Part shown: positions 1 to 12,000 of the stretch, one piece after another
Layout: the number at the start of each line of letters is the position of its first letter
How positions within the stretch are numbered: position 1 is the stretch's first letter
NCBI GenBank assembly: GCA_964385465.1
Contig: CAYLPJ010000004.1
Span: 1-64,000 of the forward strand
Source: CAYLPJ01 sp964385465
GTDB taxonomy: Bacteria; Planctomycetota; Phycisphaerae; SM23-33
DNA: 64,000 bases
Reading direction: 5' to 3'
Made by a program: the position numbers and the translations under genes
The notes under the pieces: model-generated
The model's database searches: none
Told to the model about the DNA's origin: nothing
The model's input: the letters and a program-made list of their open reading frames with translations, nothing else

Positions 1-3000
1 CACCGCCCCAGCCGCCCCAGAATCCGCCGCCTCCGCCCCCCCCGCCGTAGCCGCCGCCGGAACCGCCGAAGCAGTCGCCGTGGATGTTCACCACCGGCAC
101 GGGTACGTTGTAGTACGCGCCGAACGGGCCGCAGATCAGGCGCCATTCCCAGGAGATCGAGATGGTGCACGGCACGCGCGTGCCGGTGGCCTCGGCCATC
201 ATGTCCGTCGCCGCGGCCTCGGCGGCGGCGACCGCCTCGGCCTGCGCCGCCGTGCCGTCGGGGGCGATCCGCGTGAACGTCACCGGGACGGTCACGGAGC
301 TCTTGGCCGCCAGGCGGTCGATGGTCTCGACCAGCGGGGTGACCTCCCACAGGGGATGCTCGGGCACGTTGGCCTTGACGTCCTCGGCCGCGATCAACCC
401 ATGGTTGGTCAGGGTCATGTTGACCGTGAACGTATCCTTGGTGTAGTTCTCGCTGAGGGCCTGGAGGTCGATGAGGCTGGGCTCGACGGTCACGACGGGC
501 GCGGGGACGTTGGTCTCGAAGACCGTCTCCAGCGTGATGTCGTAGCGGTCCTCGATCTCGATTTCCTCGACCGTCCAGTTGTACTCGACGTACTTCGACC
601 GCAGGAAGATCTCCTCCTCCAGCTCGTCGCCGGGGACGATGGTGATGTCCTTGCGATACGTGTCATGCTGGATGGCCGAGACCTCCAGGTAGTACGTCGC
701 CTCGGTGACGTTGTCGAAGACAGCCATGCCGTCGCCGGCCGTCCTGGTCTGTGCCACGGCCCGCCCGGTGAAGACGTCGCGGAGGACGACGGTGGCGTCG
801 GCGACGCCCGTGCCGTCGCCGTAGTAGGTGGCTTCGTCGACGACGTGGACGGCCAGGTCGCCGGTCTCCGTCGAGACGTTGCGGATGGTGTAGCGGACCG
901 AGAGGCTCGTCCCGCCGGCGGCGCGGACCACCACCGAGCCGGTGTAGGGCCCCGGGGGCAGGTCGGCGTCGGGGCTCAGCAGCAGGGAGACCGTCGTGCT
1001 CTCGCCCGGGGCAAGGCTGGGCATGGTCGCGCCGCTGGCAACCTGCATCCACGCCACGTCCGGGGGCAGCAGGACGGAGAGCTCGCCGGTCTCGGCCGTG
1101 CCGTTGTTGGTGATCTCGAACTCGTGGGTCCGCTGGCTTCCGCGCTGCATGCCGGTTCGGATGGATCCCGGCCCGGACAGCTTCGGCGTGGGCGCGACGA
1201 CCTGCACGTAGACCGGCAGCGTGATCGACAGCCCCTCGTCGCAGGTAATGCGGATGCTCAGTTCCGGCTCGGGCGTACTGCGGTCGAGGGTCTCGATGGT
1301 GTAGTCCAGCGCGACCGTGCCCTCCCCGTCCAGCGTGGCCGAGCTGAGGTCCGCCTGCACGTTCACGTTCGACGGGGCCCCCTCCACGGTGGCGGTCAGG
1401 TTCGTCAGCGGGATGACGCTGAGGTTCCGCAGCGTCACCTGCCCGCCGGCGGACGCGCCCTCGATGACGCGGTGGGCGACGTACTGCTCCGACGCCTCCC
1501 AACCCAGCAGCGTGAAGGTTTCCTGGACCACGTCGGCCGGGTCGCCCGGATGGGCGGCCACGAGCTCATAGTGCCCGCCCTCGCCGGCGAGGGAGTCGAA
1601 GGTGACCTCGTATCGCCCGAGGTCGTCGGTGACGGCCAGCAGCGTCCGCCGCGTGCCTCCGTGAAGGATGCGGATCTCGACGGGCACGTTGGGCGCCCGC
1701 AGGCCGTCGGCGGCGCGGTTGGCCACGCCGGTCAGCACGATCGAGTCCCCGCTGGCCGCCTCGCGGCGGTCCGGGACCACCGTCGCGGTGTACGCCGCCT
1801 GGACGCTGACGGCCTCCACGGTGGCCGTGGCGTTGTTGTCGTCGTCCAACTCGGGAACGTTGTTGGCCTGGTCCACGACAACGATGAGATAGTAGTCCCC
1901 GACCTCGTCGGGCAGACTGACGGTGACCGTCCGGTCGTAATGACCCAGCTCGCCGGTCGGCAGCGGGGCGATGCGGTCCAGCTCGCGGAGCAGGATGGCG
2001 TCCACGTCGGCCGTGCCGCTGGCCAGGTCCGTGCAGTTGGCTGCCACCCGGGCCAGGGCCGAGGCCACCGCCGCGGCGTCCCCGCACTTGGGGCAGTACC
2101 CGTCGTCGCCATCGCCGCCGCCGTCGCTCTCGCCGCCGCCCGGCTGCCAGGTGCTCGTCCCGCCGGGGAAGGCCGGCGCCTCCTCGATGCTGCTCCGCGG
2201 GCAGGCGTAGATCCGCTCGACCCACATGGCGTCGGCGTCCGCCACGCCGGCGTTCCGGACGCGATAGCTGATCTGCACGTCCTGGTCGGTGTAGCCGGAC
2301 GTCGGGGCCGTGACGTCCTCGACCACCAGGTCCGGGAGGTTCACGTCGGTCACGTACAGGAAGGCCGAACCGTCTTCCATGCCGTCTGCCTCGGCGCGAA
2401 TGCTCACCGGCTGCGTGCCGTCGGACTCGCCGTCGGCGAAGGTGTCGATGTCGAACTCGACGGACGCCTCGTCGGCGGGGATGGTGACCGTCTCGGGCAC
2501 GTCGGCCTCGCCGGGGTCGCTGCTGCTGAGGGTGACCACGAGCGGCCCGCTGAGGTCACCGGCGTGGCGCGTGACGGTCCCCCGCGTCGCGCCCGCCCCG
2601 GCGGCCTCGCTGACGATGGGGCTGGCGAACTCCACCGCCAGGTACGACGCGTCGTCGTCCAGCACGCTCAGTACCGCCTCGCCGGCGACGGCGTGAATCT
2701 TCTCGCCGGTGGCTGTGTCGTACGGCGTGGCCGTGATCGTCGTCGTCTGCGTGCCGTCGACGAACAGGTCGTCCACCACGTACAGCGTGAATCTTGCCGA
2801 TTCCTCGCCGACGGGGATCAACACGGCCGGCTGGACCGCGGCGGCCGTGTCGTCCGAACTGGCCAGGTCCACCCACTGCTTGCGATCGGTCGGCCCGTTG
2901 CGGGTGACCGTGCCTCGAACCTTGGTGTACGCCGCGGATTCGCTGACGGCCGGGGCGTCGAGCGTGACCACCAGCGCGTTGGCGGCGGTGGCGTCGTCGT

Positions 3001-6000
3001 CGATGACGTCGATGTCCACCGTGTCCTGATCGTGGGAGGTGGTGTCGGCCAGCACGCGGACGGTCTGGAAGGCCTCGATGTAGGCGTCCTGCACGGCGGT
3101 GATGTCGAAGGTGACCGTCGCGTCGCCGCCGAGAACGGTCACGCTGTCGGGCATGTCCAACTGCCCGCCGGCGGAAACCCACAGCTCGACGGTGGTGTCG
3201 AATTCGGGGATCGGGTCGAGGGCGATCGTGGCCGTGACGACATCGCCCTCGAGCATCTGATCGACCGGTACGGTCAGGGTCATCGACGGTTCGTCGACGT
3301 CGCGGACCTCCAGGGGCACCACGTCCGTGGTGCGGGCGTCGCCCACCGGGTCGCCATCGGCATCGGTGTTGAACGGATCGTCGTCGACGGGGTCGTAGCG
3401 CCCGACGAGGAAGACCGTCTGGTTGCCGTCCACCGTCCCGTCGGCAAGGGGGGTCGCGTAGAAGTCCGCGGTCGCCTGCCCCGCCGGGATGGTCACGTCG
3501 ACCGGGACCGACACCTCCGTGCCGTCCGTGGCCTGCCCCTCGCCGTCGACGGTCTCCAGGAAGACCGTCAGCGGCGTCGAGACGTCGCCGCGGCGGGTCA
3601 CCTTGAACCGAACCGGCGAGCCGTTCTCGTCGGCGCCCTCGGCCTCGGCCGTCATCGTCAGCGTGATGGGCACGAGGCGGCTGTCGGGCGTGAGGGCGGC
3701 GTTGTTCTCGTCGTTGGCCTCGAAATGGTCCCCGCCGCTGTCGGTGCCGACGACCACCCACGCCTCGCCGGCAAACCCCGTAGCGGGGATGGTGACGGTC
3801 TGCATGCGCGTGATCTGCTCGCCGACGGCAAGCGTGCCCGTGTAGTCAAACGTGCCGATCGGCAGGTCGTCGGCGTCCCCGGCGACGAAATCGTCGGAGA
3901 GGTACACCGTGTCCTGCCACGTGCCGACCATCGCCGCCGTGCCGTCGTTGCGGACCGTCCAGGCGATGTCCACCTCGGTGCCCGGCGGCAGCGTGGTCGG
4001 GTCAATCTCGATCGGGTCGCCGTTGTCGTCCACCGTCGACACCGACAAGGCGATGTCCCCTGCCGTCACGTCCGGCAATGCCGGGAAGACCACCGCAAAC
4101 GGGGCGCTGCCGGCGAGATTGTTCGCCTCGTCGGCCTCCAGCACGCCGTCTCCGTCATCGGTCGAGGCCAGCAGGTAGTACGTCCCGGCCGCGAGGTCGT
4201 GTGTCAGCGGCAGCGTGACATTGACGTCGGTGGTGTACTGGCCCGTGGGGGCGAGGATGTCGGGGCCGGCCTCGACGGCCAGGCCGATGTCGGCGGCGTC
4301 CAGCACCGCGTCCGTGGAGAGCCACACGCGGTCGGTCCATGGCCCGGCGGCGGTCGCGACGGGGTCGGCGTTGCGGACGGTCCACCGCAGCGTGGCCTGC
4401 TCGCCGAAGACCAGCGGCCCGGTGCCCAACGGGGCGACCGAGTCGACCACGAGGTCGGGCAGGTGGACGACCAACTCGCCGACGAATGCGTCGTCGGGGT
4501 CCTCGCCGTTGGTGTCGTCGCCGTCCTGGTTCATCCTGTTGCCCAGCACGTCGCGGACGTCCGGGCCGACGGAGACGGTGTACGTGTCCGGCCGGGCCAG
4601 CGTGTCGAATGCGACCCGGTACGTGAAGCCGCTGACGTACTCGACCGACGCGACGGACACCTGCACATCGGCGGAGTCTCGGACGGCCACGTCGCCGGCA
4701 GCGAAGGTCGTCGGATCGACGGCGACGTTGAAGGCAAGTTCTACGGCCTCGATGCCCGTTTCCACGTGCCCGCTGGGGACCATGGAGACGACCTTCGGTC
4801 CCTTCAGCGTCTCGATGGTCAGCGGCCCGCTGGCCAGCGTGTTGTTGTCGCCGTCGGACTCGGTCAGCCGCCCGTCGGCGTTGACGTCCACCAGCACGTG
4901 GTATGTCCCGTCCGGCAGGGCCGTGTCGATCGGCAGCGTGACGGTCGCCGAAGCCGTCTCGGCCCCGCCGGGGGCCACGGGCTCGTACAGCACACTCGGC
5001 GCCGACAACAGGGCCACGTCGTTGCCATCCAGCGTCTCGTCGGCGGACAGCCAGACGCGGTCTGCCCACGCCCCCGCCGCGGCCGAGCCGCCGAGGTTCT
5101 CCACGACCCATGACAGGCCGAAGCTCTCGCCGAAGAAGAAGCTCGTCCGCGCGGGCTCCAGGGCGGTCGGGGACAGGTCCGGCAGGCTGACGTCGAACGC
5201 CATTTCGAAGGCGTCGCCGCCGGTGCCCGTCTCGCCGTTGGGCAGCACGCCGTTGCCGTTCATCCGGTTGCCCAGTGCGTCGGTCACCGACGGCCCCAGC
5301 CTCAGCGTGTACGTGCCCTCCGCCGCCGGCGGCGTAAAGGCGATCCGCCAGACGTTCCCGCCTCGCGGAGTAACGGATGTGACGGCGACGGCGCTGTCGG
5401 GGCCGGTGATCGTCACGTCGTCGACGGTCAACGATGCGGCGTGGATCCGGCGGTCGAAGGTCACGTCCAGGTAGGTGGGCACCGCCGAGCCGCCCGGCAG
5501 GGCCGCCGCCTGGACCACCGGGCCCGGCAAAGATGCGATGGAGACCTGCCCGCTGACGGCGGTGTTGTTGACGTCGACCGCCTCGGGCAGCGTGCCGGCC
5601 GTGTCGGCCTCGACGATGAGGAAGTACCCCCCGTCGCCGGGCGCGTCGGCTTCGGTCGGCAGCGTGAACGTCACGGCCGGGCTGTAGCTCGCACCGCCGG
5701 CCAGGGGGTTCTGGGCCGACGCGGAGAACGTCGCGAGGTTCCTATCCACGCCCGGGCTCTTGTCCAGCACCATGTCGGCCGAGAGCCACACGCGGTCCGC
5801 CCAGCTACCCGTCGCGGCCAAGCCGCCGATGTTGGTCACGAGGAACGTCAGGTCCACGTCGTCGCCCCACCAGAGTGTGGTGGTCGCCGGGAGCACGGCG
5901 TCGGGGACGAGGTCCGGCAGCCCGACGGCAAGGGCGCCGACGAACGCATCGGTCGCCTCGCCGTTGGGCATCAGGCCGTTCTGGTTCATCCGGTTGCCCA

Positions 6001-9000
6001 GCGCGTCGCGAACGTCCGGGCCGACCGTCACCGTGTACGTGCCCTCGCCGACCGGTTCGAGGAAGGTGAAGCGGTAGCGGTCGCCGGTCACGTGCGTCAC
6101 CCCGGTGATCGGCACGACGCCGGTCGGGCCGGTGACGACGGCGTCCGAGCCGTCCAACGTGGCCGGATCGATCGCCTTGTCGAAGACCACATCCACGAAA
6201 TTGACCACCCGTCCGACCGCCGCGGGGATCATCTGCGAGACCTTCGGCCCCGAGAGGTAGCTCAGCGTCAGCTCGGCGCTGGCCGCGACGTTGTTCGCAC
6301 GCGTCGTCTCGCCCACGCCGAGATCGCCGTTGGCCTCGACCAGCAGGTAGTACGTCCCCGCCGCCAGTTGCCCCGGGTCGTTCGGCAGCGTGAGGCTGTC
6401 GCCGGCCGCGTAGTCCGCGCCGCTGCCCAGCGTGCCGCTCGCCGACGACACCGCGCCCAGCAGCATGTCCCCGCCGTCCAGGGCCGCGTCCGTCGAGAGC
6501 CACACCCGGTCCGACCAACCGCCCGGCGCGCCGACCGTGCCCACGTTCGTCACGCGCCAAGTCAGCGAAAAGCCCTCGCCGAAGTGCATCTCGGTCCGGT
6601 CGGCCGAGACGCTGTCTGCCGCGAGGTCCGGCAGGACCACCTCGAACGTGCCCGTGAACGCGTCGCCCGGCTCGCCGTTGGGGGCCGCGGCGTTCTGGTT
6701 CATCGGGTTGCCCAGCGTGTCCCGCACGTCGGGGCCGACGGTCAGGTCGTAGAGCCCCGCCTGCCGCGGCGGGTCGAACCGCACGCGGTAGACGTTGCCG
6801 CCCAGCGGCGTTACGCCGGTCACCGCGACCGCCCCGCCGGGGCCGCTGACGCCGACGTCCCCCGGCGCGAACGTTCCCGCATCCAGCTCGCGGTTGAACG
6901 TCAGGTCCGCATAGTCCACCACGCGGTCCTCGACGCTGGGGGCCATGTCCGTCACCATCGGGCCGGGCAGCGTGGAGATGGTCAGCGCGACCGACCAGGT
7001 GTTGTTGCCCTCGTCGGCCTCGGGCATGCGGTCGGCGCCGTCGGTCTCCAGGAACAGCCAGTACGTCCCGTCGGCCCACTCGGCCGGGTCGTTGGGCAGC
7101 GTCACGGCGATCGAGCCGGCGTAGGTCTGGCCCGGCTCGACGGGCTCGGCATTGGTGGTATCGCACGCGCACCGCCAGGCGAGGAAGAAGTCCGACTGCG
7201 TCGCGTCGGCGGGGGCCATCTGCCCGGTGAGAATGGCGTAGGCCTCGTCGACGTCCCGGTCGAAATCGGCGTCGGTGCTGAGCCAGACGATCTCCGGCCA
7301 GTAGCCCTGGACCATGGCCCCGCCGGCGTTCTCGACGATGAAGTCCACGTCGAACGTCTCGCCCCACCACGCGCTGCTTCCGCCGACCGGGTGCGCCGAC
7401 GCCGAGGCGACGACCAGGTCCGGCATGTCGATCTGGAAGTCCGCGGTGAACGCGTCGCCGGGCTGGCCGTTGGGCAGCGCGCCGTCCTGGTTCATCGCGT
7501 TGCCCAGCTCGTCGGTGATATCCGGGCCGACGGTGATCGTGTGCAGCCCCGCCGCAGCGGTCTCGGAGAAGTGGATGCGGAGCCGCGTGTCGGTATCGTC
7601 CAGCGGCTCGATGTCGGTGACCGCCAGCGGCGAGCCGTCCGGGTCGGTGAGGCTCACGTCGGTCAGGCCGAAGCTCTCCGGGCGGACCGGCGTGTCGAAC
7701 GTGACGTCCACGTGCGTGAGGATGCCGGGCGCGTCGGACGGCGTCATGGCCGTCACGGCCGGGCCGGGGAGGCGCGTAAGCAGCAGCGTGGCAACCGACG
7801 CGGCGACGTTGTTGCCCTCGTCGGCCTCGGGCTCGGCATCGGAGGCGTCGGCGGCGACGATCAGGTGGTACGCGCCGTCGGCCAGACCGCCCGTCACCGG
7901 GATCGGCACGGATGCGGTGGCGGCGTAGCTCCCGCCGGCGGCCAGGGGCAGATAGCTCGCCGCCGGCGCCAGCAGCACGGGCGTGTCGCCGGCATCCAGC
8001 GTCGCGTCGGCCGACAGGTAGATGCGGTCCGACCAGGAGCCGACCGTACCCACGCCGGTGGCGTTATCCACCGTCCAGCTCAATTCGATGCTCTCGCCGA
8101 AGTGCGCGGCCCCCTCGACAGGGCTGACGTCGGCGACGGTCAGGTCCGGCAGGGAGACGACCACGTTGGCAACGTGCGGGGCGGCCATGCTGTTGCCGAA
8201 CGTGTCGGCCACGTCCGGCCCGACCGCCACGCCGTAGCCGCCCGCCGCGGTCGGCCGGGAGATGTGCACGCGGAAGCTCGCCGGGCCGAGCTGCTCGGTG
8301 CCGTGGACCGTCACGGCAGAGGGCCCCATCACGGCCGCGTCGTCGGCCGAGAAGGTCGCGGGGTTCATCGCGCGGCTGAAGGTGACGTCGATCCAGGCGG
8401 GCACCTCGGCGGAGGGTCCCGCGGCGACACCGGTCACCTGGGGCGCCGGCAGCGTGGTGAGGGTCATGGCCGGGCCGGCGGCGGCGTTGTTGCCTTCGTC
8501 GCTCTCGGCAACGGCGTCGGCGAGGTCGGCCTCGACGAGCAGGTAATACGTCCCGTCCGCCAGCGTGCCGGGCGCCGGCAACGTGACCGTCTGCGAGGCC
8601 GGGTAGTCTGCCCCCGGCGCCAACGGGCTCACCCCCGAGGCGGGGCGGGTCGCAAGCTCCATCCACACGGTCGCCGAGCCCTCGGTGGTCGCGTCGGCGA
8701 GAATCACTCGGTCGGACCACGCGCCGGCGGCGGTCACGTCGGTGGCTGCGTTGCGCCCGACCCAGCCGACGGTGAGGCTCTCACCCCAGCTCGCGGCGGT
8801 CTCGGCGGGCGCGACGGATTCGGCCAGCAGGTCCGGCAGGTCCACGACGAAGCTGCCCGAGAAGGCGTCTCCCGCCGGGGCAGCGCCCGGCTCGCCGTTG
8901 GGCGCCGCGGCGTTCTGGTTCATCGCGTTGCCCGGCACGTCCAGCACGCCCGGGCCCACGACGACGCCATACGTGCCCTCGACCGCCGGGGAGGCGAATC

Positions 9001-12000
9001 GCACGCGGAACGTGCTCGGGGAGACGACGTTCACGCCGACCACCGGCACGGACGCGCCGGTCGCGTCCGTCACCGACGCGTCGGCGGCCGTGAACGTCGT
9101 GTGGTCCATGTTGCGATCGAAGACGACGTCCACGTAGTCCACCACATGCCCGTCGTGGCGGGGCAGCAGGTCCGTAACGACCGGCCCGCCGCGGGTGGTG
9201 ATGTCCAGGCCTGCCGAGGCGGCGGTGTTGTCGGCGGCGGTCTCGTCGGCCTCGGCGACGGCGCCGGTCGAGTCCGTCTCGGCGAGGAAGTAGTACTGCC
9301 CGTCCGGCAGGCCGTGGGCGGCGGCGGGCAACTGAAGCGTCAGCGTCCGCTCGTAGGCCCCCAGCGGGGCCAGGGGCGACCACGCGGCCGCCGAGGTGCT
9401 GATCAGCTCCAGGGCCGTGGCGGCGGCGTCGAGCGTCTCGGCGTCGGCGAGCCAGATGCGGTCGTACCAGGGCCCGTCGGCCCGGACGCCGGTGGCGGCG
9501 TTCTCGACGCGGAAGGTGATGTCGACGGCCTCGCCCCACCACGCCGCCGAGGCGCTGCGGGAGACGTCCGTCACGGTCAGGTCCGGCAGGTCGATGCGGA
9601 CGGTGTCGGCGAAGGCGTCTCCGGCGGGGGCGGAGCCCGGCTCGCCGTTGAGCCCGTCGCCGTTCTGGTTCATCGGGCTGCCGGCAACGTCGCGGACGTC
9701 CGGCCCGATCCTCACCGCGTACTCGCCGGCGAGGACCGGCGCCGGAAGGTGCAGGCGGAAGGTGGCGTCATCGAGGGCCTCGACGCCCGCCAGGCCCACC
9801 GTCGCGCCGGTCGGGTCGGTCACGACCACGTCGGCGACGGTAAACGTGTCGGCGTCGATGGCGAGGTTGAAGGTGACGTCGAGGGCCTCGACCACCCCAC
9901 CATCGCTGACCGCCGCCAGGCTCGTCACCTGCGGGCCGGAGTGCTGGCTGAGCTCGATCGCGGTCGTGGCGGAGACGTTGTTGGCCTCGTCCAGCTCCGC
10001 GTGCTCGCCGGCGCCGTCGGCCTGCACCAGCAGGTAGTACGTCCCGCCCGCGAGCCCCTCGGCGCTCGGCAGCGTGACCGGCACCGACAAGCGGGTGTAG
10101 CTCTGCGTCGGCGACAGAGGCGCGTACGCCGCGGCCGAAAAGTCGCCCAGCAGCACGTCGCTGCCGGGTTCCAGTGTGGCGTCGCCTGCCGAGAACCACA
10201 CACGGTCCGTCCACGAGCCGACCGCGGCGGCGGCGCCGTCGTTGCCGACCGTCCAATTCAGCGTGATGGCGTCGCCGAAGTGGGCGGACCCGGCCGAGGC
10301 CGATACCCCCGAGGCCACCAGGTCCGGCAGGTCGATGGTGAACTGGGCGGTGTAGACGTCGCCGGGGTCTTCGCCGTTGATGGTCGCGTCCCCGTCCTGG
10401 TTCATGGGGTGACCGAGCGGGCTGGTCACGTCGGGGCCGATCTCGACGGAGTACAGTCCCGCGGCCGTCGCCGCGGCGAAGTGCATGCGGAAGGTGTTGC
10501 CGCCTCGCGGCTCAACGCTTGTGACCGCCAGCGTCCCGCCCGGGCCGGTGAGGGTCACGTCCTCGGGGCTGAAGGAGGTCGCGTCGATGGGCGAGTCGAA
10601 TGTCACGTCGGCATAGCGGACGACGCCGGGCTCGTCGCCGGGCTGGAAGGTACTGACCTTCGGGCCCGACGGCTGGGTGAGGCTGATCGCCACGCCGGGG
10701 CTGACGGCGTTGTTGGCATCGTCGGTCTCGATGACGTCGCCGCCGCCGTCGGCCTGGACGAACAGGTACCACGTCCGCGTGCCGACCGGGATGGCCGGAT
10801 CGACCGGCAAGTCCACGTCGACGCTGGCGGGGCTGTAGGTCTGCCCGGCGGCGAGGCCCTGGCTGACGGGCAGCTCGCCGAGCAGGCGGTCGTCGGCGTC
10901 GCCGAACGTGCCGTTCTCCGACAGGACGATGCGGTCGTTCCAGGAATCGCTGAAGCCGACGGCCCCGGCGTTTCGGCCCAGCCAGCCGAGCTGAACCGTC
11001 TCGCCGAACGTCGCCGAAGTGGCCGACGGCGTGACCAGGTCGACCACCAGGTCGGGCTGATCGACCGCGAACGTGCCGACGAACGGCGCGCCCATCGCGT
11101 TGCCCAGCACGTCCTCGACGACGGCGTCGATCGTCACCGTGTACGTGCCGATGGCGCTCTGGCCGGCAAAGCCGATGCGGTACGTGTTCCCGGCCAGTTG
11201 CGAGACCGACGCGACGGGCACGTCCGTGCCGCCGAAATCCACGTGGGCGGCCGAGGCCGGGAACGTCGCCGGATCGATCGCCTCGTCGAAGGTCACGTCC
11301 ACGTGATCGACCGTCCCGGAGGCCGTGGCGTCGGGGTCCATCACCTCGACGACCGGCCCGGACTTGTCGATCGCGAACGTCGTGCGGAACACGCCGCCGG
11401 TGTCCAGGGAGTAGACGCGGACGTTGTCCAGGGCAAAGCCGTAGCTGCCGTTGCTCCAGTCGCCGGTGACCGCCAGCGTGGTCACCGCCGCGTCGGCGAC
11501 GAAGGTGCCTGAGAACGTCAGCCAGTTCATGCTGCCGTAGGACGCCGGGACGTCGTGGACGAGCGTTCGGTCCAGCAGCGCCGAGGCGCCCGAGACGGCA
11601 ACGTATCCGGTCGCCGAGCCCGCGGAGGCGTTGCGGGCGTAGTCGAACTCCAGTCTGTACCGCCCGCCGACCACGGTCGAGAAGGTTTGGGAGACGACCG
11701 AATCGTTGTCGATGTCCAGGCTCTGGTCGTAGCCGTCGGGGTTGACCGCCCCGCTGGTCCCCTGCCACAGGTAATTGATCAGGTCCACGTTCGCGCCGCT
11801 GCCGCCGATGCTCCATTGGAACCCCGCCGGCGCCGACTTGTACGTCGCGAAGTCCCCGCCGACGTCCGGCGAATCGAACCCGGCGTTGGCGATCAGGTTC
11901 TCGCCCACGGCGTGGCCGCCGGACATCAGGTTGCCCGACAGGTCCGTCACCTCCGGGCCGATCGCCACGTCGTAGCCGCCCTCCAGCGACTGCACCGGAA

